A DNA stretch of 64,000 bases from DATJKD01 sp963728295 (lineage in GTDB: Bacteria; Pseudomonadota; Gammaproteobacteria; Steroidobacterales; Steroidobacteraceae), in contig CAVSKB010000019.1 in assembly GCA_963728295.1 (NCBI GenBank), positions 806,001-870,000 on the forward strand, written 5' to 3'. The notes below the pieces were generated by a model that worked only from the letters and a program-made list of their open reading frames with translations, was not told where the DNA came from and searched no databases. The stretch's first letter is position 1. Every line of letters starts with the position of its first letter. This document shows, piece after piece, positions 26,759-35,515 of this stretch. Made by a program: the position numbers and the translations under genes.

Positions 26759-28048
26759 TCAGCGAGCCGCGCCGTGGCGCAGCCGCTCGAGATATCGGTC
26801 CCGCAGCTCGGTCTGGCGCGAGCGCATCGGCACCGCGTGCCCGCCGACGAAGACGCGCTCTGCCAGCGTGGTCACTTCGAGCGGATCCCCACTCCAGAGC
26901 ACGAGATCCGCCGGCCGGCCCACCTCGAGCGTCCCGACCCGGTCGATCACACCGAAGATCGCGGCTGGATTCCGCGTCAACGCTGCGAGAGCCGCATCCT
27001 GCGGTAATCCGTGCGCCACCGCGTTACCCGCAGCCTGGCGCAGCTTGCGAACGTTGTACGCCTGAGGGTCGCGGAAGCTGAACGCGATCGTCACGCCCGC
27101 CTTGTGCAGTCTCGCGGCGTTCTCGAGTGTCGCGCCCACCTTGTCGAAGTTCGACGGCAGGTCGTCGAGCGGATCCAGGATCACGGGAATGCCGGCGGTC
27201 GCCAGCTCTCCGGCGACCCGCCAGGCTTCCGCGCCGCCGGCGATGACTGCGCGAAGTTTCTCCCGCCGCGCGAACACGACGGTCTGATGGATATCCGCCG
27301 CGCGGTCGACGTCGAACACGAAGGCCGCCGGGCGCCCGGCGAGCTCGAGCAGTGCCTCTCGTCCGAGCGGCGTGAGGAGCCGCTCGTCGTGCATGAGCAC
27401 CCGATCGGGCGAGCGCGCTTCGACGAACGCCTGCTTGAGCAGCATGAACTGAGCCGCGCGGCTTCCGCCCGAGAGCGCGTTCGCTTCACCACCGAGATCG
27501 ATGAAGAGCGCGCTCGTGCGTGGCACCACTGTTCCATCGAGGGTCACCACCGCGCCCTGGCCGGCGATCACGGTGCCGCCCGGGCGATCCTTCGAGCCGG
27601 CCTCCGCGGTCGGCGCGAGCACGGCGAAGGTTACGCCGCCGATGCGGTTGACGCCGATAGCGGTAGAGGCGGGATTGAACGCGAGCGTCACGTCGAATTC
27701 AGGCCGCATCTCGCCCAGCGCGAGCGCGTAGTCGCCTTCGCTTGGCTCGAGACCGATCTCCTCGACGCCGAGATGACCGAGCCCGCCAAAGAACCCGGGC
27801 GTGACCGGGCGACCTGCGGCGTCGACGACTTCCGCGCCTTCGGGCGCCGGGATGTCGTCGCCGAGAGCCGCGATGCGCCCGTCCGTAATCAGGACATCGG
27901 CGCCGGCGAGCACGCCACGCGCACCCATCGTATGCACGGTTGCATTGCGGATGAGCACGCTCGCCGCCGAGGCGGTCTCTATCGCGATGGGCGCGTGCGC
28001 GAGCGCGGTGGCCAGCGTCGCAAGCGCGATGAGCGTTGCCGGTCTCAT
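26759..28048 (-). CDS. Amidohydrolase-family protein lacking the HxH metal motif
   Basis: A 429-residue exported protein (signal peptide residues 1-28) of the imidazolonepropionase-like amidohydrolase group. It keeps the beta-sandwich start VLIRNATVHTMGARGVLAGA, the fold around GRIAALGDD, and the C-terminal LTRNPAAIFGVIDRVGTLEV and GRPADLVLWSGDPLEV. At the place of the metal-binding HxH after TPG it reads GFFGGLGHLG, so the first histidine pair is lost. Its ATG overlaps the stop of the upstream paralogue, which keeps the motif. It may be an inactive partner subunit or bind metal differently. Confidence 0.86.
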   Translation of the reverse strand: MRPATLIALATLATALAHAPIAIETASAASVLIRNATVHTMGARGVLAGADVLITDGRIAALGDDIPAPEGAEVVDAAGRPVTPGFFGGLGHLGVEEIGLEPSEGDYALALGEMRPEFDVTLAFNPASTAIGVNRIGGVTFAVLAPTAEAGSKDRPGGTVIAGQGAVVTLDGTVVPRTSALFIDLGGEANALSGGSRAAQFMLLKQAFVEARSPDRVLMHDERLLTPLGREALLELAGRPAAFVFDVDRAADIHQTVVFARREKLRAVIAGGAEAWRVAGELATAGIPVILDPLDDLPSNFDKVGATLENAARLHKAGVTIAFSFRDPQAYNVRKLRQAAGNAVAHGLPQDAALAALTRNPAAIFGVIDRVGTLEVGRPADLVLWSGDPLEVTTLAERVFVGGHAVPMRSRQTELRDRYLERLRHGAAR

Positions 28049-29458
28049 GGCAGCGCTCCCACCGCCGTGGCGGACTGGCCCAGGCTGAAATCGGATTCCG
28101 GCGCGGCAGGTGGACTCGCCCGGTCATAGCGCACCGCGCCGTCGATCAACACGAGGTCCGCCAGCGCGTAGACGCTGAACGGAGTCATGTTCCACAGCAC
28201 GACGTCGCGCGATCTTGCCTGGCTCGAGCGTCCCGGTGCGCTCGAGTATTCCGAGCGCCCTGGCCGGGTTGGCCGTCAGCCACGTGATCGCCCGCTCCGG
28301 CGGAATCGCCAAGCCGGCGCGCGCGCCGTACGCCATCGCCTTGGCCGCTTCCTGGTTCAGCCGCTGGATGCCTTCCTCCGAATCGGAATGAACGATGGCG
28401 CAGCCGCCTGGCGCGGCATCGACCATCGCGATGTTCTCCGGGATCCCGTCGTAGGACTCCATCTTGAAGCCCCACCAGTCGGCCCACATCGCGCCACATA
28501 CGCCCCGCTCGGCCAGCAGATTCGCGATCTTGTAGGCCTCCGCCGCATGATGGAACGCGGCCACGCGATAGCCGAACTCGTTCGCCATGTCGAGCACCGT
28601 CGCCATCTCGTCGGCGCGGTAGCAGTGCTGGTGGACGATGATCTCGCCCTTGAGCGCGCCGGCGAGCGTGTCGAGCCGCGCATCGCGCTTGACGGGTTCT
28701 GCATCCTCGTCGCCTTCTGCCAGCTTTTTCTCGTACTCCGCCTGGTCGCGAATGTATTCCTGCGCCTCCATCCACTGCGCTCGATAGCCGGCGACGTTCC
28801 CCATGCGGGTGGACGGAAACTGATCCCGGCTGCCATAGACACGCTTCGGATTCTCTCCGCACGCCATCTTCAGACCTTGCGGCGCACCCGGGAACTTCAT
28901 TGCCTGGTAAGTCACTGCTGCGACGTTCTTGAGCACGACCGAGCGGCCTCCGATCAGGTTCGCTGACCCGGGCAGAATCTGCAGGGTGGTGATACCGCCG
29001 GCTAGCGCCGCGGCAAAGCCAGGGTCCTGCGGCCACACGGAGTGTTCGGCCCACACGTTGGCCGTCACGGGTCCCGTCGATTCGTTGCCGTCGTCGTGCG
29101 CCTCGACGCCGGGGCTCGGATACACGCCGAGGTGCGAGTGAACGTCGATCAGACCCGGTGTCACCCAGCGGCCACCTGCCTCGATGACCACCGCGCCCGC
29201 AGGAGCCACGAGCCCCGCGCCGATTGCGCTGATCCTGCCGTCGACGATCAGTAGATCCGCCGCATCAAGCCGTGTCCCGGTTCCGGTGAGCACGGTTGCG
29301 GATCGGATCAGGATCGGCGGACCCTTGGGCGCACGATAGGTCGATGGATAGGGCTCGATCACGGCCGCGATGGCCGGTTGCGCGTCGGGCTTATCAGGTC
29401 CTGTTGCGCACGCGGTCAGCGCGCACGCCAGGCCAAGCATGCAGACGAAGACTCTCAC
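28045..29458 (-). CDS. Amidohydrolase, imidazolonepropionase-like lipoprotein (one frame break)
   Basis: An exported metal-dependent hydrolase, likely acting on peptides or cyclic amides. The N-terminus has a lipobox (ALTAC). The metal motif HSH is in TPGLIDVHSHLGVY; later come HQHCYRADEMATVL, AAFHHAAEAYKIA and the Asp of CAIVHSDSEEGIQRLNQEA. A +1 break near 28210 follows TLEPGKIA; correcting it gives DVVLWNMTPFSVYALADLV and a stop at 28045 that overlaps the next ATG. Length is then about 470 residues. The pairing with a paralogue that lacks HxH is a recurring arrangement in exported amidohydrolases. Confidence 0.88.
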
Positions 29459-29536
29459 GTGAAGTTCTCCAGTCCGTCGGGCACGCGAATTCTAGTCTGC
29501 CGACGGGCCAGCCGCAGGGTCGACCGCCTGATAAAA

Positions 29537-29560
29537 CGAGGCGGCCTTGCGGCCGCCTCG
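29537..29560 (-). terminator. Intrinsic terminator of the nrdJ operon
   Basis: A perfect 10-bp stem (CGAGGCGGCC with GGCCGCCTCG, loop TTGC) is followed on the minus strand by TTTTATC. It lies about 95 bp after the nrdJb stop and ends that transcript before the amidohydrolase genes. Confidence 0.8.
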
Positions 29561-29653
29561 AAAGTACGCGCTGCGCCCGGTCAGAGGCGCCCCTGGGTCA
29601 TCAGGTGGCCGGCGGGAATTCCAGCCATAGCGCGTGGGGAACCGTATGCGCGA

Positions 29654-30376
29654 TCAGCCGCATTTCGAATCGCCGCAGCTCAGGCACGTCATGCAGCCGT
29701 CCATCATCACCACCGCTGCGGTGCTGCACTTGGCGCAGAGCTGCGCGCCCTGCGGGTAGTGGTTGTTCGCGAAGGCGTCCTGCTGCTTCTGCCGCGCCTC
29801 GTATTCGGTGCGCTTTTCCTCGATCAGCTTGCGCCGGCCTTCGTCGAGCTCCGGCGCCCGCAGCAGGCCGATGGTCTGCAGGTGCTTCTCGATCACATAG
29901 CCAAGCTCGGCGATGATCGAGGGCATGAACTTGCCGCCGGCCTGCCAGTAGCCGCCGCGCGGATCGAACACCGCCTTCAGCTCCTCGACCAGGAACGTCA
30001 CGTCGCCGCCCTTGCGGAACACCGCTGAGATGATCCGCGTCAGCGCGACGATCCACTGGAAGTGATCGAGGTTCTTCGAGTTGATGAAGATCTCGAAGGG
30101 CCGGCGCTGCTCGTGCTCGGTGCCCTCGTTGAGCACGATGTCGTTGATGGTCACGTACATCGCGTGATCGGAGACGGGCGTCTTGATCTTGTAGGTCGAG
30201 CCGATCAGGACCTCCGGACGCTCGAGCTTCTCGTGCATCCAGATGACCTTCGAGTCGTGCGATTCCTCGCGCGCCCGCGCGACGGGCGCCGCATCGGCCG
30301 CCTTCGCTTCCGTCTTCTCGCCGGGCTTCACGACCCGGTACTTGACTATCTTCGTATCTATCCTGTGGCCACTCAT
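29654..30376 (-). CDS. nrdJb: Ribonucleotide reductase class II, C-terminal subunit NrdJb
   Basis: This is the C-terminal part of a split adenosylcobalamin-dependent ribonucleotide reductase, as in Pseudomonas aeruginosa. The 240-residue protein starts with an Ala/Lys-rich linker, then a TSCPD-type region with SDHAMYVTINDIVLNEGT, RPFEIFINSKNLDHFQWIVA and ISAVFRKGGDVTFLVEEL. It ends with a cysteine cluster (CAKC...CMTCLSCGDSKCG) that fits the zinc and redox-active tail that re-reduces the active site. It lies 30 bp after nrdJa. Confidence 0.93.
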   Translation of the reverse strand: MSGHRIDTKIVKYRVVKPGEKTEAKAADAAPVARAREESHDSKVIWMHEKLERPEVLIGSTYKIKTPVSDHAMYVTINDIVLNEGTEHEQRRPFEIFINSKNLDHFQWIVALTRIISAVFRKGGDVTFLVEELKAVFDPRGGYWQAGGKFMPSIIAELGYVIEKHLQTIGLLRAPELDEGRRKLIEEKRTEYEARQKQQDAFANNHYPQGAQLCAKCSTAAVVMMDGCMTCLSCGDSKCG

Positions 30377-30406
30377 CTGATACTCCGGCGCCGCCGCGCG
30401 GTGCCT

Positions 30407-32548
30407 CTAGAACTTGCCGTAATAGCCTTCCTTAAGCGCATCGAAGAGATTGGCGGCGGTGTGCATCTCTCCGTCGTACTCCACCATCTCGTCGCCCTTC
30501 AATGCGAGCTCGCTGCCGTCCTCGAGCGTGAACACGTAGGTCGTGTTCTTGAGATCGTCCTCCTTGACGAGCACACCCTGGAAGGCATCCGGGTTGAAGC
30601 GGAACGTCGTGCAGCCCTTCAGCCCCTGCTCGTCCGCGTAGAGGTAGATGTCCTTGAAGTCCTCGTAGCGATAGTCGGTTGGCACGTTCGCCGTCTTCGA
30701 GATCGAGGAATCGACCCACTTCTGCGCCGCCGCCTGGATGTCGACGTGCTGCCTGGGCGTCACGTCGTCGGTGGTCGAGAAATAATCGGGCAGACGCTCG
30801 CCCGCCGCGGTCGAACCCGGCATCGCGGCGGCGTTCACCAGCTCGCGATAGGCCAGCAGCTCGAAGGAGAACACGTCGATGCGCTCCTTGCTCTTGCGTC
30901 CCTCGCGGATCACGTTGCGGAAGTAGTGATGCGCAAAGGTGGGCTCGATGCCGTTCGAGGCATTGTTGGCGAGGGACAGCGAGATCGTGCCCGTGGGCGC
31001 GATCGAGCTGTGGTGCGTAAAGCGCGCGCCGACCTCGGCCAGCCGGTTGACGAGCTCGGGCGCCACCTCGGCCACGCGCTGCATGTAGCGGCTGTACCGC
31101 GCGTGCAGCAGGCGCCCTGGCAGGCGGTCGCCGGCGCGGATGCCGTCGCGCACGAGCTCGGGCCGCTTGCGCAGCATCTCCGGGGTGATCGTGAACTCCT
31201 CGCTCATGATCGGCGCGGGACCCTTCTCTCTCGCCAGCTCGAGCGCTTCCTCCCAGCCGGCGAGTGCGAGCTCCTTCGAGACGCGCTCGGTGAAGGCGAC
31301 CGACTCAGGCGAGCCATACTTCATTCCGAGCATCGTGATGGTGGACCCGAGGCCCAGGAAACCCATCCCGTGGCGGCGTTTGCGGCGGATTTCATCCTGC
31401 TGCTGCGCCAGCGGCAGCCCGTTGACCTCGACCACGTTGTCGAGCATCCGGGTGAAGACCTTGACGACCTCGTGGTACTCGTCCCAGTCGAAACGCGCGT
31501 CCTCGCAGAACGGGTCGCGCACGAAGCTCGTGAGATTCACCGAGCCCAGCAGGCAGGAGCCGTACGGCGGAAGCGGCTGCTCGCCGCACGGGTTCGTGGC
31601 GCGGATGTTCTCGCACCACCAGTTGCTGTTCATCTCGTTGACGCGGTCGATCAGCACGAATCCCGGCTCGGCGAAGTCGTAGGTCGAGCTCATGATCACG
31701 TCCCACATGCGCCGCGCGGGCAGGGTCTTGTAGACCTTGCAGAGGACGAGACCCGCCTCGTCGCGCACGTAGCCGTTTGCGTCCGGCCATTCACGCCACA
31801 GGTACTGCGTCTGATCGGTGGTATCGACGCCTTCGATCTCCTTTGCCGATACGGGGAAAGCGAGCTGCCACTCACAGTCCTCGCGCACAGCGCGCATGAA
31901 GGCGTCGGTGACGAGCAGCGAGAGATTGAACTGCCGCAGCCGGCCGGACTCGCGCTTGGCGCGGATGAATTCCATGACGTCGGGGTGGCCGACGTCGAAG
32001 GTACCCATCTGCGCGCCGCGGCGGCCGCCGGCCGACGACACCGTGAAGCACATCTTGTCGTAGATATCCATGAACGACAGCGGGCCGGACGTATAGGCTC
32101 CGGCGCCCGACACGTACGCGCCACGCGGCCGCAGCGTCGAGAACTCGTAACCGATGCCACAGCCCGCCTTGAGCGTGAGCCCCGCCTCGTGGACCTTGCC
32201 CAGGATGTCGTCCATCGAATCGCGGATGGTTCCCGACACCGTGCAGTTGATGGTCGAGGTCGCGGGCTTGTGCTCCTGCGCGCCGGCGTTCGAAGTCACG
32301 CGACCCGCGGGAATCGCACCGCGCCTCAGCGCCCAGAGAAACCGCTCGTACCAGTGTTCGCGGATCGCATCGTTCTCGACATCCGCAAGCGCGCGCGCGA
32401 CGCGCTTGTAGGTGTCGTCCATGGTGCGATCGAGTGGAGTTCCGTCCTTGGCGCTCAGTCGATACTTCTTGTCCCAGATGTCCAGGGACGCTTCCTGGAA
32501 TGGAATGCTGCGGGCGTCCCTGGATGCAAGCTTCACGGCGGTGCTCAT
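30407..32548 (-). CDS. nrdJa: Ribonucleotide reductase class II, catalytic subunit NrdJa
   Basis: NrdJa makes deoxyribonucleotides using vitamin B12 coenzyme to form the thiyl radical, independent of oxygen. The 713-residue protein shows INCTVSGTIRDSMDDIL (first active-site Cys), the finger-loop signature NPCGEQPLPPYGSCLLGSVN, HGMGFLGLGSTITMLGM, SIAPTGTISLSLANNASNGI and KGCTTFRFN near the C-terminus. The frame is intact. Two NrdR-box-like sites lie 164 and 342 bp upstream, implying repression by NrdR. No riboswitch for B12 was recognised in the leader. Confidence 0.95.
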   Translation of the reverse strand: MSTAVKLASRDARSIPFQEASLDIWDKKYRLSAKDGTPLDRTMDDTYKRVARALADVENDAIREHWYERFLWALRRGAIPAGRVTSNAGAQEHKPATSTINCTVSGTIRDSMDDILGKVHEAGLTLKAGCGIGYEFSTLRPRGAYVSGAGAYTSGPLSFMDIYDKMCFTVSSAGGRRGAQMGTFDVGHPDVMEFIRAKRESGRLRQFNLSLLVTDAFMRAVREDCEWQLAFPVSAKEIEGVDTTDQTQYLWREWPDANGYVRDEAGLVLCKVYKTLPARRMWDVIMSSTYDFAEPGFVLIDRVNEMNSNWWCENIRATNPCGEQPLPPYGSCLLGSVNLTSFVRDPFCEDARFDWDEYHEVVKVFTRMLDNVVEVNGLPLAQQQDEIRRKRRHGMGFLGLGSTITMLGMKYGSPESVAFTERVSKELALAGWEEALELAREKGPAPIMSEEFTITPEMLRKRPELVRDGIRAGDRLPGRLLHARYSRYMQRVAEVAPELVNRLAEVGARFTHHSSIAPTGTISLSLANNASNGIEPTFAHHYFRNVIREGRKSKERIDVFSFELLAYRELVNAAAMPGSTAAGERLPDYFSTTDDVTPRQHVDIQAAAQKWVDSSISKTANVPTDYRYEDFKDIYLYADEQGLKGCTTFRFNPDAFQGVLVKEDDLKNTTYVFTLEDGSELALKGDEMVEYDGEMHTAANLFDALKEGYYGKF

Positions 32549-32711
32549 TTCGGAAACACGTCTCCCATCAGGCGGTCTTTTATCGGAAAGAAGAGCCCCT
32601 CGTTCGCCGTGACGGGCCTCTTAATAAGGAGGAGCGCTGGGGCGTACGGCCTGATCCTGAATTTGCCCGGCTGCGACGGCCCTTGATAACCCCCGAGGCG
32701 CGCCATGCAGG

Positions 32712-32727
32712 ACACAACATATTGGGT
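32712..32727. promoter_or_regulatory. NrdR-box-like site, proximal
   Basis: ACACAACATATTGGGT matches the NrdR operator pattern (ACAC-WATATW-GTGT) at most positions. It lies 164 bp before nrdJa on the reverse strand. The 600 bp region 32549-33149 between nrdJa and degQ otherwise holds no gene I can support. Confidence 0.55.
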
Positions 32728-32889
32728 CAGGGCGGAAAGGGTATGCACCGTCTCCCGGTCCGTCAACCATTTCTTCTCGTCCGCTGCGATGCAGCAAAAC
32801 TGTTCAGTTTCAGCGACTTATATTGTTACTTTCGCGTGGCATCACAATGCCTGAATCCGCCGATTCGTCAAGGCCTTTTTGCACCAAAG

Positions 32890-32905
32890 ACACTACATAT
32901 TGTGT
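32890..32905. promoter_or_regulatory. NrdR-box-like site, distal, near-perfect
   Basis: ACACTACATATTGTGT is a near-perfect palindrome matching the NrdR box. It is 178 bp from the proximal site, whereas typical NrdR box pairs are about 31-32 bp apart. It could act on nrdJ by looping or belong to a second promoter. Confidence 0.65.
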
Positions 32906-33149
32906 TCACCGCTTTGCCACCGCTTATTCACAGCTTGTCAAGCCCAACGCGACGGATCTCCGGGTCCCGGCAAGTCGCGGCGGACTCCGCGTCGAGCGGC
33001 CGCCGGGGAACTCGGCCAGAGCCCTCGCAGTCTGACCGGCCGGTCGGACATGTTGCTGCGGACGCGACGGGGCGGTCGCGCCGGGACCTGCCCGATGCGC
33101 TGCTAGACTCATGAGTTGCCCGCAGTCTCGATACTTTTCAGGACGCCGC

Positions 33150-34499
33150 ATGAAGCTTCATTCGAGCCTAGCTGCCCTGCTGCTGCTCATCACCCCGCTC
33201 TCCGCACCGCCGGTCGCCCTTGGTCAGCTGCCGGGCGCCGTCGGCGAAACGCCGGTGCCATCGCTCGCTCCGATGCTGAAGAACGTGACACCCGCGGTGG
33301 TGAACATCGCGACCCGCGGCACGGTGCAGCAGGAAAACCCGCTGCTCAACGATCCCTTCTTCCGCCGGTTCTTCGACATCCCCAACGTGCCGCGCGAACG
33401 GAGCTTCCAGAGCGCTGGCTCGGGCGTGATCGTCGATGCGAAGAACGGCTACATCATCACCAACGCGCACGTGATCGAAAACGCCACGGAGATAACGGTC
33501 ACGCTGCTCGACAACCGCTCGCTCACCGCGAAGGTCGTGGGCAAGGATCCGGGTTCGGACGTGGCGGTGCTGCAGGTCAAGGCGGCGAATCTCGCCCAGA
33601 TCCCGGTGGCCGATTCGGACCGCGCCGAGGTCGGCGATTTCGTCGTCGCCATCGGCAATCCCTTTGGTCTCGGTCATACGGTGACGTCCGGCATCGTGAG
33701 CGCGCTCGGTCGCTCCGGTATCAACCCCGAAGGCTACGAAGATTTCATCCAGACGGATGCCTCGATCAACCCGGGCAACTCCGGAGGCGCGCTGGTGGAT
33801 CTCAACGGCCGGCTGGTCGGCATCAACAGCGCGATCCTTTCGCGCACCGGCGGCAACATCGGCATCGGCTTCGCGATTCCGTCCAACATGATGAAGACGG
33901 TGATGAACCAGCTCGTCAAATTCGGCGAGGTCAAGCGCGGCGTGCTGGGCGTCAACGTGCAGACGCTGACCCCCGACATCGCCGAGAGCATGGATCTGGG
34001 CAACGTCCAGGGCGCGCTCGTCTCGCAGGTGGCGGATGACTCCGCCGCAGCGACCGCCGGCCTCAAGGCAGGCGACGTGGTCACGGCGATCAACGGCAAG
34101 GCCGTCAAGGACGCCGCCGGGCTTCGGAATTCGATCGGTCTGCTGAGCGTCGGCGACAAGGTAGACATCGCGCTGCTGCGCGACGGCAAGCCGCGCCGCG
34201 TGACCGCGGTGATCGGCGAGCGCGACGCGACCGCCGAGGCGCGCGCCGCCGGGCTGCATAACGGGCTCGAGGGAGCCACGCTCGAGGATGCACCGGGTGG
34301 CGAGGGTGTGGTGATCCGCGCGGTCGCGGAGGGCAGCCCGGCCGCGCAACGCGGCCTGCGCGCCAACGACCTGATCCTCGGCGTCGGTCGTACGCGCGTC
34401 GCGAATCTCGACGAGTTCACCGACGCAACGCGCGATGCCGCCGCCTTCGTGCTGCAGATCCGCCGCGGCAACGCGATGCTTGTGATCCCGATCCGTTAA
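33150..34499 (+). CDS. degQ: Do/DegQ family periplasmic serine endoprotease
   Basis: A periplasmic quality-control protease of 449 residues. A signal peptide spans residues 1-25. The trypsin-like catalytic triad is His107 (ITNAHVIENA), Asp137 (PGSDVAVLQV) and Ser211 (NPGNSGGALVDL). Two PDZ domains follow (GVLGVNVQTLTPDIAESM and the region around GVVIRAVAEGSPAAQRGL). ATG 33150 has AGGA about 7 bases upstream and starts the signal peptide. The stop overlaps by 3 bp with the stop of the converging aminopeptidase gene (TTAA shared). The degP/degQ choice is by size and short Q-linker. Confidence 0.93.
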   Translation: MKLHSSLAALLLLITPLSAPPVALGQLPGAVGETPVPSLAPMLKNVTPAVVNIATRGTVQQENPLLNDPFFRRFFDIPNVPRERSFQSAGSGVIVDAKNGYIITNAHVIENATEITVTLLDNRSLTAKVVGKDPGSDVAVLQVKAANLAQIPVADSDRAEVGDFVVAIGNPFGLGHTVTSGIVSALGRSGINPEGYEDFIQTDASINPGNSGGALVDLNGRLVGINSAILSRTGGNIGIGFAIPSNMMKTVMNQLVKFGEVKRGVLGVNVQTLTPDIAESMDLGNVQGALVSQVADDSAAATAGLKAGDVVTAINGKAVKDAAGLRNSIGLLSVGDKVDIALLRDGKPRRVTAVIGERDATAEARAAGLHNGLEGATLEDAPGGEGVVIRAVAEGSPAAQRGLRANDLILGVGRTRVANLDEFTDATRDAAAFVLQIRRGNAMLVIPIR

Positions 34500-35515
34500 G
34501 GGGCCGTGCACACGAGAGCGTGGCGCTCGGTGCGGGTGAGCCGCGCCAGCTGCGCCGCGCGGCCGTAGAACGCGTGCAGCGATCCGGCCGCCTCGAGCTC
34601 GCGGACGAGCCCCGGCACGCAGTCCTCGTAGGTCGCGACCGCCGCGAGATGGGCGTTGTTGAGCGCGCGGCCGAACCACGCGTCGTAGCCGGCGTACCCG
34701 CCCCAGCCCGCGCGCAGCCCTCCATACTCGAACTTGAGATGACCGAACTCGCGGTTCTTCGCGATCCGCATCTGCTCGGCCGGCGTGCCACCGGCGTAGA
34801 GCTGCTGGAGGCGCGCGCGCGCGGCGACGAGCAGTGCGACAAATTCCCGCTCACGGGCTTCCTGGCGCTCCCACTCATCGAGCTCGGGCGACGGCCGGGC
34901 CGCATACCAGCGGCGAATACCCGCGGTGGAGACTACGGTCGCATACGCCTCGTTGAACTCGGTATCGTCCGCGACATAGAGCTGCTCGTGGGCGAGCTCG
35001 TGGAAGATCGTTCCCAGCAACCGCGGCTCGCGCCAGAGAAGCATCGTGTTGAAGACGGGGTCGGGCAGGTGGCCAAGGGTCGAATAGGTCGCCACACCAC
35101 CCACGCTGACGTCGCTGCCCTGCGCCGCGAGGCGGCCGGCCCGCGCGTGCGCGTCGTCCGGGTCGAAGAAGCCGAGGTATGCGACGCAGCCGGCGATGGG
35201 AAAGCACCAGCGCCGCGGCTCGACGGAGAACTCCGGTGTGGCGACTACACTCCAGATCGCGTACGGGCGGCCGAGGTCTGCATAGCGCCGGTAGCTCTTC
35301 CCATCCGGCAGACCCAGCTCGCGCACCGCGAACTCGCGTGCTTCGACCACCAGTTCGAGCCGCGTGCGTGTGCCCTGCGTCGTCGAAGGATCGGCGGCGG
35401 CGGCGGCGATCGGACGGCTGCGCGCGAGCACGTCGAGCTGCCCGCCTGCCGCCTGCATCAGGTAGCAGCCGCCGAGCGGCAGGCAGATCGCAAGGACTGC
35501 TAGGATTCTGCGCAT
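34496..35515 (-). CDS. Predicted aminopeptidase lipoprotein (COG4324/DUF2265)
   Basis: A 339-residue lipoprotein with signal and lipobox PLGGCYLMQA. The domain shows LPDGKSYRRYADLGRPYAIW, VGGVATYSTLGHLPDPVFNT, and the zinc-protease type motif FHELAHEQLY followed by DDTEFNEAYATVV. These match the predicted-aminopeptidase family, whose substrates are not established. The start ATG (35515-35513) overlaps the cca ATG on the other strand within CATG. An upstream alternative start at 35572 would lie inside cca and add residues before the signal peptide, so I reject it. Confidence 0.85.
   Translation of the reverse strand: MRRILAVLAICLPLGGCYLMQAAGGQLDVLARSRPIAAAAADPSTTQGTRTRLELVVEAREFAVRELGLPDGKSYRRYADLGRPYAIWSVVATPEFSVEPRRWCFPIAGCVAYLGFFDPDDAHARAGRLAAQGSDVSVGGVATYSTLGHLPDPVFNTMLLWREPRLLGTIFHELAHEQLYVADDTEFNEAYATVVSTAGIRRWYAARPSPELDEWERQEAREREFVALLVAARARLQQLYAGGTPAEQMRIAKNREFGHLKFEYGGLRAGWGGYAGYDAWFGRALNNAHLAAVATYEDCVPGLVRELEAAGSLHAFYGRAAQLARLTRTERHALVCTAP

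Noticed and set aside
30062..32686. An 874-residue open frame antisense to nrdJa, and a 616-residue one antisense to pilT/pilU (11906-13756).
   Set aside because: Their translations are low-complexity Arg/His/Val/Glu-rich text typical of the reverse strand of high-GC genes, without any domain.
32549..33149. A cobalamin riboswitch ahead of the B12-dependent reductase.
   Set aside because: No B12-box-like sequence or characteristic core was found in the leader; NrdR-type sites explain the regulation better.
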